A stretch of DNA of 64,000 nt from Kordia antarctica (GTDB lineage: Bacteria; Bacteroidota; Bacteroidia; Flavobacteriales; Flavobacteriaceae), in NCBI RefSeq assembly GCF_009901525.1, contig NZ_CP019288.1:3873501-3937500 (forward strand), read 5' to 3'. The notes below the pieces were generated by a model. It searched no databases, was not told the DNA's origin, and was given only the letters and a program-made list of their open reading frames with translations. Numbering within the stretch: position 1 is the first letter of the stretch; the number at the start of each line of letters is the position of its first letter. The position numbers and the translations under genes are program-made. Shown here piece by piece: positions 7,315-15,990 of this stretch.

Positions 7315-7851
7315 ATGCCAGTAAATCCAAATGAAATAGCTAACATCAACTTTAGTGCGATGTTAGGGAAGCCATTAACAGCAGTTATTGACGCGCAAGC
7401 CGCAGCAGCTTTATCAACAGTAGATTTTATCAACGCAGTTGGTCTTGATGATACAGGAAATGTCAAAAATGTTACATTCAAGTACATGAAAGATGTTGAA
7501 GGACTAGCAACAGAAGTAACATTGACAACACCTTTGTTAACCATTATTCCAATTCCGTATTTACGAGTTGCAGACACTACAATTGATTTTAATGCAAAAA
7601 TCTCTAGTGTTACACAAGTAGAAACGACAACTGATCACAAATTAGCATTAAGTGTTGATTTGAAATTACGTTGGGGATTTGGAAGATTAAACTTCAACGG
7701 TAGTTATTCTTACCAAAAGAAATCTCGTTACTCTGATGAGTCTACACGTACGTACAGTATGAATATTAGAATTCACGCAGTGCAAGACGAAATGCCAGCA
7801 GGTATGAGTAGAGTTTTAGATATTCTTGAAGAAGCTATCACACAAGCTTAA
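7315..7851 (+). CDS. DUF2589 family protein
   Basis: 178 residues, no signal peptide or membrane segment. The N-terminal half has the DUF2589 signature: FSAMLGKPLTAVIDAQAAAA (about 12-31) followed by STVDFINAVGLDD. The second half has alternating beta-like stretches (VTFKYMKDVEGLATEVTLTTP; LALSVDLKLRWGFGRLNFNG). The family has no established function. It is the first gene of a three-gene cassette and has a strong promoter and a long leader. A stable UUCG hairpin follows its stop codon, so it may be made in excess over the next two genes. Confidence 0.8.
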   Translation: MPVNPNEIANINFSAMLGKPLTAVIDAQAAAALSTVDFINAVGLDDTGNVKNVTFKYMKDVEGLATEVTLTTPLLTIIPIPYLRVADTTIDFNAKISSVTQVETTTDHKLALSVDLKLRWGFGRLNFNGSYSYQKKSRYSDESTRTYSMNIRIHAVQDEMPAGMSRVLDILEEAITQA

Positions 7852-7871
7852 ATCTTAGTTCACTAAACAAA

Positions 7872-7901
7872 TTAGGGAAGCCTCTTCGGAGGTTTCCTTA
7901 A
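7872..7901 (+). promoter_or_regulatory. Intercistronic 13-bp hairpin with UUCG loop
   Basis: Left arm 7872-7884 and right arm 7889-7901 (core GGAAGCCTC / GAGGTTTCC) close a TTCG tetraloop, with two G-T pairs. No T run follows, so it looks like an mRNA 3'-end stabiliser or partial terminator between the first and second cassette genes rather than a full terminator. Confidence 0.75.
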
Positions 7902-7920
7902 CCTAAAAACAAACAAAATC

Positions 7921-8697
7921 ATGATTTTATTAAAAGACTATATAGGGAAGATTTACAAGGAAATAACAAATGCCAAAGTACAATCTGATATTGAAACGTT
8001 AGTTATAGCGAATGAATATGCCAACAATCCTATGTTAAAGCATTTTTCAGTTCCAAATATTCGTATTAAAAATATGGAACTTACTATTCCTGTTGCTGTT
8101 GATGCCACACAATCAACTTCACGTCCGTACACAGAGAGAGAAGTGAAAACAGCATTCATCGTCGCATTTAATGCCAGTTTTTTGTCTTTTTACCCTGACA
8201 AACAAGACACTTTGGATTCATTGGCAATAGATGTTGCACAAGCAGCAAGTGGAAAATCAACCGCAGCTGCATCCGAACTAAAAACAGCAAATACGCCTAG
8301 TGAAGAAGCTGCACCAACTGCTGATAGTCCAGACAGTACAAAAACTGCGGATGGTTCAACACAAACGACTGCAAGTTCAGAATCAACTCAAAAATATGAG
8401 ACGGCTGTAAATAAAGTAGCCTATGGCTTTGCAGAAGTAAGTTACCGATTTGTTGATACATCAATTCCTCAGGATGCTTTCTATGCAGTAATGATTCCGG
8501 AAGTTGAAAGTAGATTGGCACAACGACCTTTAGAAATTCAAGAACTTCCAGTAATTATTGAAACACAAAAATTAAAGTTGATTAACGATCCAGCAAGCAT
8601 GATTAACATCAAAGTAAGTATTACAGATGATGCGATGGAATGGACAACCGATATTGATGAAAACGGCGAAACTAGACAAGTTTTAAACTACGAATAA
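7921..8697 (+). CDS. Unknown protein, second gene of the DUF2589 cassette
   Basis: 258 residues, not recognised. It begins with MILLKDYIGKIYKEITNAK, then SVPNIRIKNMELTIPVAVDA (about 41-60), a segment resembling DUF2589-associated proteins. A low-complexity Ala/Ser/Thr/Glu linker spans about 100-160, and the C-terminal region has beta-rich FAEVSYRFVDTSIPQDAFY and VIIETQKLKLINDPASM. No signal peptide, membrane helix or catalytic motif is visible. It lies 69 bases after the DUF2589 gene and 57 before the third gene, same strand. A structural or binding role inside the cell is a guess. Confidence 0.75.
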   Translation: MILLKDYIGKIYKEITNAKVQSDIETLVIANEYANNPMLKHFSVPNIRIKNMELTIPVAVDATQSTSRPYTEREVKTAFIVAFNASFLSFYPDKQDTLDSLAIDVAQAASGKSTAAASELKTANTPSEEAAPTADSPDSTKTADGSTQTTASSESTQKYETAVNKVAYGFAEVSYRFVDTSIPQDAFYAVMIPEVESRLAQRPLEIQELPVIIETQKLKLINDPASMINIKVSITDDAMEWTTDIDENGETRQVLNYE

Positions 8698-8754
8698 ACC
8701 CACGTTGCTTATTATACTATCTAATATATAGTAAGAACAATAAAATACAAACAG

Positions 8755-9291
8755 ATGAAAACAAGTATTATAGAAAAAAACACCTTCTTTGAAACGTCAC
8801 TTTTTAAAGTTGGATTGATTTCTGAATTGCTTCGTTCCAAATCTTTCCGCTTCTTTGCGGAGATTGAACGTTGGCTTTTAGAAAATCAAGAAGTATTAAA
8901 ACAGTTTGGGTTTGTAGAATCGAGTCGGATGAGCATTTTACAAAATCAAATGTTTGTGTCAAAAAACAAAGATGTTCCGCAAAAAAGAAAACATCAATTT
9001 ATAATTGGAGCCAATTGCTTGGAAGTTGCTCATGATGTATTGGCACATTTACATGAACCTATCAAAACTAAAGTTGCACAAGGTAGAGAAACCATTCAGC
9101 AAATCTTAATAATGATAAAAGATCATCCAGAATATCAACAACAAAATGACGAGAGCTTTAATCAATTTATCAAAAATATGTGGCAGCAATTGCGACAAGA
9201 TCCGCAATTTGCTTCCATTGCAATACAATTACAAATAGTACTTCCTGAGGTAGATATTCACAGAATTCTTGCGGAAGAGATTGAATTGTAA
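8755..9291 (+). CDS. Unknown helical protein, third gene of the DUF2589 cassette
   Basis: 178 residues, not recognised. The sequence is predicted to be almost entirely helical and rich in Gln, Glu and Ile (for example RETIQQILIMIKDHPEYQQQ), without signal peptide or membrane segment. The start MKTSIIEKNTFFETSLFKVG is the only reasonable one. Same strand and spacing as the two preceding genes, so probably one transcript. It ends just before an inverted repeat that separates it from the converging sufD. Confidence 0.7.
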   Translation: MKTSIIEKNTFFETSLFKVGLISELLRSKSFRFFAEIERWLLENQEVLKQFGFVESSRMSILQNQMFVSKNKDVPQKRKHQFIIGANCLEVAHDVLAHLHEPIKTKVAQGRETIQQILIMIKDHPEYQQQNDESFNQFIKNMWQQLRQDPQFASIAIQLQIVLPEVDIHRILAEEIEL

Positions 9292-9318
9292 TCTTTTAAA
9301 AGTCAAGAATAGATACAA

Positions 9319-9392
9319 TTGTCAAATTGAGCACAGTCGAAATGCTTTGATAATCGAGATTTAATGTTTCTCGACTGCGCTCGAAATGACAA
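9319..9392. repeat. Palindromic dispersed repeat between convergent genes
   Basis: Arms starting TTGTCA and ending TGACAA are nearly complementary over about 25 bases; the right arm contains CTCGACTGCGCTCGAAATGA, the left GAGCACAGTCGAAATG. The same GAGCG(C/G)AGTCGA core recurs at 29895, 39980-40020 and 49796. It is probably a 3'-end hairpin for both flanking genes. Confidence 0.7.
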
Positions 9393-9442
9393 TAAGTAAG
9401 CCTTTTTAGAAAGCCTCTTTTATTAATTGATCTTTCCTTTTT

Positions 9443-10762
9443 TTACAAATCGAATCCTAAATTAACACCTAATTTCTGAGCGATTAATTTATTGATTCGA
9501 GTTTTAATGGCGTTTATCTTCACGCTTTCTAAAACGTTATTAGCAAAAGCATACGTAAGTAATGCTTTTGCTTCCTTCTTAGGAATTCCGCGCGTTTGCA
9601 TATAAAATAAAGCATCTTTATCCAACTGACCAATAGTACAACCATGTGAACATTTTACATCATCTGCAAAAATTTCAAGTTGAGGTTTGGTGTTAATCGT
9701 AGCTTTATCGTCTACTAAAATATTATTATTTGCCTGGAATGCGTTTGTCTTCTGTGCTTCCTTTTCTACTACGACTTTTCCGTTGAAAACTCCCGTAGAA
9801 CGATCTGCAAAAATACCTTTATAATCTTGGTGACTTTCACAATTTGGTTCAATATGATGCACCAATGTATTATGATCTACATGTTGTTTATCACCAATAA
9901 TCGTAATTCCTTTTAAAGTAGAATCTATATGTTCTCCTTTTTGGAAGAATTGCAGATTGTTGCGAATCAGTTTTCCACCAAAAGAAAATGTATGTACAGA
10001 AGCACGACTGCTTTGCTTTTGAGAAACATACGTATTATCAATCAGAGAAGCTTCTTGGTTATCATTCTGAATCTTGTAATAATCAACAATAGCGCGCTTA
10101 TTTGCGAAAATTTCGGTTACCGAATTTGTCAATACTACATTTGATGTCAAACTTTGATGACGCTCAATAATTTGTACGTGTGAATTCTCGTCAACGACAA
10201 TTAAATTACGTGGTTGTAACATTAAAGTTGCTTCATTTCCAGTAGAAAAGTGAACAATTTGAATTGGCTTTGTAACTACTTTATTCTTAGGAATATGAAT
10301 GTATGCGCCTTCCGAAGCAAATGCGGTATTTAATGCCGTTAAACTGTGATCAGATTTTGCAGCTTTGTTGTAATATGAATCAACAATAATTTTATACTTC
10401 GGCTTGTTCAATGCAGAACTCATCAGGCAAACATCAATTCCGTCATGTGTAGTTTCAGAAAGGAAAGAACTATATTTTCCGTCAATAAATACAATTTTAT
10501 ACGTATCAATATCGTCAATGAAATATTTCTTTACTTCCTTAAATTCTACGGCGGTTTCTTGTTTTGGAGAAATACAATAATCATGCTTCAACAAAGCATT
10601 TAGTGATGTATATTTCCAATCTTCTTCTTTTTTAGTGGGAAATCCTTTTTCTTGAAACGATTGAATCGCATCGTTACGAATATCATTCAAGTGTTTTGAT
10701 TCATCGTGCAAACGATCTTCAAAAACCATAAAGGATGACAATAATTTATCTTTTAACTCCAT
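9443..10762 (-). CDS. sufD: Fe-S cluster assembly protein SufD
   Basis: Scaffold subunit of the SufBC2D complex that builds iron-sulfur clusters in the cytoplasm. 439 residues with the beta-helix core and the conserved C-terminal part CSHGCTIGQLDKDALFYMQT followed by RGIPKKEAKALLTYAFA, as in SufD/SufB. The N-terminus (helical, with EDWKYTSLNALLKHD) is typical of SufD. It lies 24 bases after sufC on the minus strand and is the last gene of the operon here; the cysteine desulfurase gene sufS, usually next, is missing and the converging DUF2589 cassette follows instead. Confidence 0.96.
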   Translation of the reverse strand: MELKDKLLSSFMVFEDRLHDESKHLNDIRNDAIQSFQEKGFPTKKEEDWKYTSLNALLKHDYCISPKQETAVEFKEVKKYFIDDIDTYKIVFIDGKYSSFLSETTHDGIDVCLMSSALNKPKYKIIVDSYYNKAAKSDHSLTALNTAFASEGAYIHIPKNKVVTKPIQIVHFSTGNEATLMLQPRNLIVVDENSHVQIIERHQSLTSNVVLTNSVTEIFANKRAIVDYYKIQNDNQEASLIDNTYVSQKQSSRASVHTFSFGGKLIRNNLQFFQKGEHIDSTLKGITIIGDKQHVDHNTLVHHIEPNCESHQDYKGIFADRSTGVFNGKVVVEKEAQKTNAFQANNNILVDDKATINTKPQLEIFADDVKCSHGCTIGQLDKDALFYMQTRGIPKKEAKALLTYAFANNVLESVKINAIKTRINKLIAQKLGVNLGFDL

Positions 10763-10786
10763 GTGTGTCGTTTTAAAAATCGATCC

Positions 10787-11539
10787 TTAAATAGTCGCTT
10801 CTTGTTTAATCCAGTCGTATCCTTTTTCTTCCAATTCTAACGCCAATTCTTTCGTTCCCGACTTTACAATTTTTCCGTCATGTATAACGTGTACAAAATC
10901 TGGAATAATATGATCTAACAAACGTTGGTAATGCGTAATTACAATCACAGCGTTGTCTTTGCTGCGTAATTTATTCACGCCATTGGCAACAATTCGCAAC
11001 GCGTCAATATCCAAACCAGAATCCGTTTCGTCAAGGATGGCTAATTTTGGTTCTAACATTGCCATTTGGAAAATTTCGTTCCTTTTCTTTTCTCCACCAG
11101 AAAAACCTTGGTTTAGCGAACGTGACAAAAACTTTCTATCAATTTCTAATAATTCCGCTTTCTCGCGAATTTTCTTCAACATTTCGCTAGCTGGCATATC
11201 TGCTTCGCCTTTTGCTTTGCGTGTTTCGTTGATTGCTGTTTTAACAAAATTTGTCACAGAAACTCCAGGGATCTCTACAGGATATTGAAACGATAAAAAT
11301 ACGCCTTCGTGTGCGCGCTCTTCGGCAGAAAGGTCTTCAATATTTTTACCATTCAAGAAAATTTCTCCATCTGTAACTTCATATTCATCTTTTCCTGCAA
11401 TAACAGCAGACAACGTACTTTTTCCTGATCCGTTTGGTCCCATGATCGCATGTACTTCTCCTGCGTTAACTTCAAGGTTGATTCCTTTCAGAATTCCTTT
11501 TCCTTCAATACCTGCGTGTAGATTTTTTATGTGTAACAT
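10787..11539 (-). CDS. sufC: Fe-S cluster assembly ATPase SufC
   Basis: ABC-type ATPase of 250 residues that energises the SufBC2D scaffold. Visible motifs: Walker A GPNGSGKST (about 35-43), Q-loop FLSFQYP, signature FSGGEKKRNE (about 147-156), Walker B LAILDETDSGLD (about 168-179) and the switch His in VIVITHYQRLL. Starts with MLHIKNLHAGIEGKGILKGI. It is preceded by an unrelated lipoprotein gene (11568-11999) that separates it from sufB, and followed closely by sufD. Confidence 0.97.
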   Translation of the reverse strand: MLHIKNLHAGIEGKGILKGINLEVNAGEVHAIMGPNGSGKSTLSAVIAGKDEYEVTDGEIFLNGKNIEDLSAEERAHEGVFLSFQYPVEIPGVSVTNFVKTAINETRKAKGEADMPASEMLKKIREKAELLEIDRKFLSRSLNQGFSGGEKKRNEIFQMAMLEPKLAILDETDSGLDIDALRIVANGVNKLRSKDNAVIVITHYQRLLDHIIPDFVHVIHDGKIVKSGTKELALELEEKGYDWIKQEATI

Positions 11540-11567
11540 TCTAACTATGTGTTATATTTTAATCGAA

Positions 11568-11999
11568 TTATTGATTGTTTTTGATGATAATAGTACCATC
11601 TTGATTTTCGTTTGGCTTTTGTACAGAAACAATTTGTTTAATTTCTATAACTTCTTCCCAAGCATCTTTTATAGGATTTGGTTTCCGTACGCCTCTAATA
11701 ACGACAGGAATCATATTGTGGTCTTCGTTCTTAAATTGTTTGCATTGTTCGTTTAATGCCAACATTTGATCGTCCACAACAACACCATACATTTTACTTC
11801 CAGCAGTTTGAAATACAGCAGCTTTTTCACTTTCTAAGTATAAAAACATTCCTGAAAATGTTTCAAATTCATTTCCAACAGTTACTGATTCTGTGTATCC
11901 TAATTTTTCTTCTCCTGTCTCTGTCTCGTTTGACTTAGCGTCGTTTTTACAGCTTACTATTAGTAAACATATTGCGAATACGAAATAGATTTTTTTCAT
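11568..11999 (-). CDS. Lipoprotein inserted between sufB and sufC
   Basis: 143 residues with a signal peptide MKKIYFVFAICLLIVSC (lipobox LIVSC, Cys17), then an acidic spacer. The mature part (GNEFETFSGMFLYLESEKAA, later MYGVVVDDQMLALNEQ and EEVIEIKQIVSV) has the look of a small beta-barrel, somewhat like an OB-fold or NlpE C-terminal domain, but the family is not certain. It is on the same strand, 28 bases before sufC and 24 after sufB, so it is co-transcribed with the suf genes. A direct role in Fe-S assembly is unlikely for an exported protein. Confidence 0.75.
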   Translation of the reverse strand: MKKIYFVFAICLLIVSCKNDAKSNETETGEEKLGYTESVTVGNEFETFSGMFLYLESEKAAVFQTAGSKMYGVVVDDQMLALNEQCKQFKNEDHNMIPVVIRGVRKPNPIKDAWEEVIEIKQIVSVQKPNENQDGTIIIKNNQ

Positions 12000-12023
12000 G
12001 TTTAATTGTATTTGTGTGATTGA

Positions 12024-13472
12024 TTATCCTACCGAACCTTCTAATGAAATTTCTAATAATTTTTGTGCTTCTACGGCAAATTCCATTGGCAACTTGTTCA
12101 ACACATCTTTACTGAAACCGTTTACAATTAAGGCAATTGCTTTTTCGGTATTAATTCCACGTTGGTTGCAATAGAAAATTTGATCTTCTCCAATTTTACT
12201 TGTCGTTGCTTCATGTTCTATTTGTGCAGATTTGTTTTTTACTTCAATATATGGAAATGTGTGTGCGCCACATTTGTTTCCCATCAATAGAGAATCACAT
12301 TGAGAAAAGTTACGCGCATTATCTGCTTTTGAAGCAACTTGTACTAAACCTCTATAACTGTTTTGTGATTTTCCAGCAGAAATACCTTTGGAAATAATTG
12401 TACTTCTGGTATTTTTTCCAAGATGAATCATCTTAGTTCCTGTATCCGCTTGTTGATAATTGTTTGTGACAGCAATTGAGTAAAATTCCCCAACCGAATT
12501 GTCACCTTTCAAAATACAACTTGGATATTTCCATGTTACTGCCGAACCTGTTTCTACTTGTGTCCAAGAGATTTTCGCATTCTTTTCACACAATCCTCTT
12601 TTGGTTACAAAATTAAAAACACCACCTTTTCCTTCAGCGTTTCCTGGATACCAGTTTTGAACTGTAGAATATTTAATTTCTGCATCATCCATTGCAATGA
12701 GTTCTACAACAGCCGCATGCAATTGGTTTTCATCTCGCGATGGCGCTGTACAACCTTCTAAATAACTTACATAACTTCCTTCATCAGCAATTAAAAGCGT
12801 ACGCTCAAATTGACCTGTCCCAGCTTGATTGATTCGGAAATACGTTGATAATTCCATCGGACAACGAACGCCTTTTGGAATGTAACAGAATGAACCATCT
12901 GTGAAAACCGCCGAATTTAATGCCGCATAGAAGTTATCTTTGGTAGGAACAATAGTTCCCATATATTTTTTGACTAATTCAGGATGTTCTTGAATTGCTT
13001 CAGAGATAGGGCAGAAAATAATTCCTTTTTCTGCTAATGTCTTTTTGAATGTTGTTGCCACAGAAACTGAATCGACTACAATATCAATAGCGACACCTTG
13101 CATTTTTTTCTGCTCATCAATAGAGATTCCTAATTTTCTGTACATTTCCAATAACTCAGGATCTACATCGTCCATTGTTTTATTTGGATCTGCTTTTTTA
13201 GGAGCTGAATAATACGAGATTGCTTGAAAATCGGGTTTTGTGTAGTTTACATTTGCCCAAGCTGGTTCTTCCATTTCTGACCAAACTTTAAACGCTTCTA
13301 AACGCCAATCAGTCATCCATTTTGGTTCATTTTTCTTTTTAGAAATTGCTTTCACAATATCTTCATTAAGTCCAATGGGAAATGTATCACTTTCAATATC
13401 TGTATAAAACCCGTACTCGTATTCTTTCGTTTCGAGCTCTTTCTGTAATTCTTCTTCGGTATACTTACTCAT
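12024..13472 (-). CDS. sufB: Fe-S cluster assembly protein SufB
   Basis: Core scaffold subunit of SufBC2D, 482 residues. Characteristic segments are visible: [20 protein letters not shown], then [18 protein letters not shown], [20 protein letters not shown] region (here [13 protein letters not shown]) and the C-terminal [13 protein letters not shown]. The start is taken as the ATG at 13470-13472 ([10 protein letters not shown]); an upstream TTG at 13490 overlaps the inverted repeat of the preceding element and is less likely. It is separated from sufA by the four-helix-bundle element at 13482-13945. Confidence 0.96.
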   Translation of the reverse strand: MSKYTEEELQKELETKEYEYGFYTDIESDTFPIGLNEDIVKAISKKKNEPKWMTDWRLEAFKVWSEMEEPAWANVNYTKPDFQAISYYSAPKKADPNKTMDDVDPELLEMYRKLGISIDEQKKMQGVAIDIVVDSVSVATTFKKTLAEKGIIFCPISEAIQEHPELVKKYMGTIVPTKDNFYAALNSAVFTDGSFCYIPKGVRCPMELSTYFRINQAGTGQFERTLLIADEGSYVSYLEGCTAPSRDENQLHAAVVELIAMDDAEIKYSTVQNWYPGNAEGKGGVFNFVTKRGLCEKNAKISWTQVETGSAVTWKYPSCILKGDNSVGEFYSIAVTNNYQQADTGTKMIHLGKNTRSTIISKGISAGKSQNSYRGLVQVASKADNARNFSQCDSLLMGNKCGAHTFPYIEVKNKSAQIEHEATTSKIGEDQIFYCNQRGINTEKAIALIVNGFSKDVLNKLPMEFAVEAQKLLEISLEGSVG

Positions 13473-13481
13473 TCTTTCTTT

Positions 13482-13945
13482 TTTGTTCAAAGTTTAAAGT
13501 TCAATATTTAAGGTTGCTTACTCTTGTATTTGCTACCTTTCATTTCACTTTTTGACAAATAATTTATAAATGCGCTTATTTTTTTACTTAATACAAGTGT
13601 TGCTGTTTGTAATGTTTCAAAAGTTTCACTTGTAATATATTTTCTATCTACAACTCTATACAATTGCGATCTTGTTTCGCCACAAGAAGCTTTTGCAATT
13701 GATAAGAATTGTATAAATTCTCTATTTCCATTTCGTTCAAATCCTTCGGCAATGTTGTCCATAACGGAACCTGAAGAAGAATTAATTTGATTGTAAAGCT
13801 TGTAGTCGGTTTTTAAATCACTTTGTTTTGCAATTTCAAAGATGTTTTGACAAAGTATTCGAGATAGTTTCCAAATTTCTAAATCTTCAAACTGTTTTAT
13901 AGTTGCCATTTAACCTTGAACTTTAAACATAGAACTTTGAACAAA
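13482..13945 (-). repeat. Intervening-sequence-like element: four-helix gene bounded by inverted repeats
   Basis: The 34-base ends 13482-13515 and 13912-13945 are imperfect inverted repeats: both contain TTTGTTCAAAG, TTTAAAGTTCAA and GGTT in the same order, with two offset six-base gaps. They tightly enclose the 13508-13909 gene and fill the whole space between the sufA stop and the sufB start. In the mRNA the arms could pair and put the gene in a loop, as in intervening sequences of 23S rRNA. Confidence 0.7.
13508..13909 (-). CDS. Four-helix bundle protein (23S rRNA intervening-sequence protein family)
   Basis: 133 residues, all helical, of the family encoded by 23S rRNA intervening sequences. 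Diagnostic segments: [20 protein letters not shown] (about 7-26), [20 protein letters not shown] (about 43-62) and [20 protein letters not shown] (about 66-85), then the last helix. Homologues form pentameric bundles with a basic surface; the biological role is not known. It sits inside the suf operon between sufA and sufB, bounded by inverted repeats. It ends on TAA within the left arm. Probably a selfish or hitchhiking element rather than an Fe-S factor. Confidence 0.88.
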   Translation of the reverse strand: MATIKQFEDLEIWKLSRILCQNIFEIAKQSDLKTDYKLYNQINSSSGSVMDNIAEGFERNGNREFIQFLSIAKASCGETRSQLYRVVDRKYITSETFETLQTATLVLSKKISAFINYLSKSEMKGSKYKSKQP

Positions 13946-13947
13946 CA

Positions 13948-14277
13948 TTACAAAGAAAACGATTCTCCGCAACCACAAGTTCGTTGTGCATTTGGGTTAT
14001 TGAATACAAAACCTTTTCCGTTCAATCCACCAGAAAATTCTAGTGTGGTTCCTACGAGATATAAAAAGCTTTTTTTATCTACAATAATTTTGACGCCATT
14101 GTCTTCAAAAATTTTATCTTCTACTGCGTGACTTTTATCAAATGTAAGATCGTACGAGAGTCCGGAACATCCGCCACTTTTTACGCCTACACGAACATAA
14201 TCGTTGATTGCGTCAAAACCGTCATCTGTCATGAGTTCGACTACTTTTTTACGGGCTGTTTCTGAAACTGTTATCAT
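13948..14277 (-). CDS. A-type Fe-S carrier (IscA/SufA/HesB family)
   Basis: 109 residues. The three cluster-binding cysteines are present: one in SGGCSGLSYDL (about residue 36) and two in the C-terminal RTCGCGESF (about 100-102). Accepts clusters from the SufBCD scaffold and passes them to target proteins. First gene of the suf operon, directly preceded by a promoter box (minus-strand TATCTTTG at 14303-14310). Its stop codon is 2 bases from the intervening element. SufA is the natural name given the operon; IscA-type assignment by sequence alone is not possible. Confidence 0.93.
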   Translation of the reverse strand: MITVSETARKKVVELMTDDGFDAINDYVRVGVKSGGCSGLSYDLTFDKSHAVEDKIFEDNGVKIIVDKKSFLYLVGTTLEFSGGLNGKGFVFNNPNAQRTCGCGESFSL

Positions 14278-14578
14278 TTTTTATTCTATTTATTTCAATA
14301 TGCAAAGATATGCTATTTGCCGCTTTTATTGAAGAAACCTAACATTTATATAACATATAACATGATAGAATTTGTTGATAAGAGAATTTTGATTGATTTT
14401 TTGGTGAGATTGTGTGGAATTTAAAAACATAGAATGCTTTCTCAACTAATTTAGAATTGTGCTTTAAGTGAAATTTTTTGATTTTTTTTGATGATAATTG
14501 AGCCACCTATTCTGAAAATAAAAAAGCAAATTAGAAAGAATAACGAAACTTTAAGTTTGAAAAACATTCGTTAAGAAA
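14278..14578. other. 301-base intergenic region with the suf promoter
   Basis: Contains the suf promoter box close to 14303 and otherwise AT-rich sequence with no hairpin, repeat or short gene that I can support. It separates the divergent-free pair sufA (start) and the 14579-15553 gene (end), both on the minus strand. Confidence 0.5.
14303..14310 (-). promoter_or_regulatory. Promoter -7 box of the suf operon
   Basis: The minus strand reads TATCTTTG, matching TAnnTTTG, 26 bases before the sufA ATG. No typical TTG is found 17-23 bases upstream. No obvious IscR-like or Fur-like palindrome was recognised nearby. Confidence 0.55.
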
Positions 14579-15553
14579 TTATTTTAAGTGATACATTTTA
14601 AATTTCCCATCACTTATTAAGAATACGCCTTTCATCTCAAATCCTTTATAACCAAAGTAATCTAAACTTTCGTATGTGAACATTTGTAATATAGTTGAGT
14701 TGTTGTTATTGTCCGTAAACCAATTAGAAAAGCTATAAGGTTTCTTAAAACGATACACTGATGTCAACGTGTTGTTTTTTAGTTCTCCAATATGTGTAGT
14801 TTTTGAATCGTTGTAAATAACCATCAATTTATCGTACATTCTAAAGCTTTTGTATAGTTCGAATTCAGATTTAAAAAATGATTCCACGCCTTGATTTTCT
14901 TTTTCAAGATAACTTCTATCAAATGTGAGTTTAGATTGATAAAGTTTTGTTGGGTCTTTAATAATTAAAATTTCATGTTTATTAGTTAATAAATATCCTT
15001 GTTCTACTTTTAAGAAATTGAAATTACAAGAAGAAGCAAATTCATATACTTTGTTGTCTTTTTTATCCTTAAAATAGATTGAAGCGCCCCATTCTCCATT
15101 GCAATTAGGATAAATAATGAAGTCAGCATCTTCATAAATATTAATATCTTTTTTTGGTATTTTATTAAAATCAGCCACGAATTTTTCAAGCAGAAAAGTT
15201 TGTTTTTCAAATGCATGTTCTTGCACCATGTATAAGCGTTTGTCATTTACTCTTAAGTCGCAATAAAACATGGAAACTGCTTCTTTTGACAAAAATACAT
15301 TTTCAATAAATTTACCATTGCTATCATAAATTTTCATTGATTTGAATGTTCCAGTTGTATTTTTTCTATCGGTACTAAACAGTAGGTATAAATTATCTTT
15401 AAAAAAAGCTACTTCTCTCAACCAGCCATGATTTGATATGTGAAGTGTATCAGTTTCAATAGTGATTTCTTGACCAAAACATGCAGTTAGTGAAGTTATA
15501 ACAATAATGAAAATTAGTTGATTGATTTTCTTTTGAATTTTTTTTAATTGCAT
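14579..15553 (-). CDS. Exported lipoprotein of unknown function (324 aa)
   Basis: The N-terminus is basic (KKIQKKINQ) followed by a hydrophobic helix and the lipobox LTAC (LIFIIVITSLTACFG), so the protein is probably a lipoprotein. The mature part consists of repeated short beta-strands with aromatic residues (VAFFKDNLYLLFST; MVIYNDSKTTHIGELKNN), suggesting a propeller-like fold, as in 6-bladed propeller proteins of Bacteroidota. No catalytic motif is recognised. It is a single gene on the minus strand with no obvious partner. Confidence 0.7.
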   Translation of the reverse strand: MQLKKIQKKINQLIFIIVITSLTACFGQEITIETDTLHISNHGWLREVAFFKDNLYLLFSTDRKNTTGTFKSMKIYDSNGKFIENVFLSKEAVSMFYCDLRVNDKRLYMVQEHAFEKQTFLLEKFVADFNKIPKKDINIYEDADFIIYPNCNGEWGASIYFKDKKDNKVYEFASSCNFNFLKVEQGYLLTNKHEILIIKDPTKLYQSKLTFDRSYLEKENQGVESFFKSEFELYKSFRMYDKLMVIYNDSKTTHIGELKNNTLTSVYRFKKPYSFSNWFTDNNNNSTILQMFTYESLDYFGYKGFEMKGVFLISDGKFKMYHLK

Positions 15554-15990
15554 TGAGTTTAGTTTCTTAAAATTACAAGAATATTTTTTACGACCAAATT
15601 CTAAACACTATTTCATTTCCCAAAACCCGCGCAAAGGATAGCAGTGAAAATCTCAGAGCGGAGCGAAGAATTGCAACAAATAACACTTCGACTTTACTCA
15701 GTAAACACCTGATGCCAAATTTTCTTGGCGATGCGCCCAAATTAAAAATTATAAGAATTTATATCCACTGACAAAGCCAGTATTCGCACGTGTTTTGAGG
15801 AAATAATTGATGCGGAAATTACTACTCAGTATTTTTACCTAGTTTAGTAAAATAGGTAGTTTCTACATAGAAAATATTATAATAGTATCATACATTTGTC
15901 ACGTAATCAAAAAAGCATATTTGATTGTAAAAAACGAAACAATAAAAATCCCCTTACTAGAAATAGTAAACATTAAAAAACTTTAAAAGC
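15554..15990. other. 437-base intergenic region between divergent genes
   Basis: Holds a G+C-richer patch at about 15620-15740 (including CCCGCGCAAAGGATAGCAG and GAGCGGAGCGAAG) that does not look coding, and the promoter box of the next gene at 15891-15898. The remaining sequence is AT-rich without supported features. The GC-rich patch resembles intergenic sequence recurrent in Flavobacteriaceae genomes, recalled but not verified. Confidence 0.5.
15891..15898 (+). promoter_or_regulatory. Promoter -7 box of the LamG/T9SS protein gene
   Basis: TACATTTG, exact TAnnTTTG match, predicts a start near 15904 and a leader of about 87 bases. No clear -33 TTG. Confidence 0.5.
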
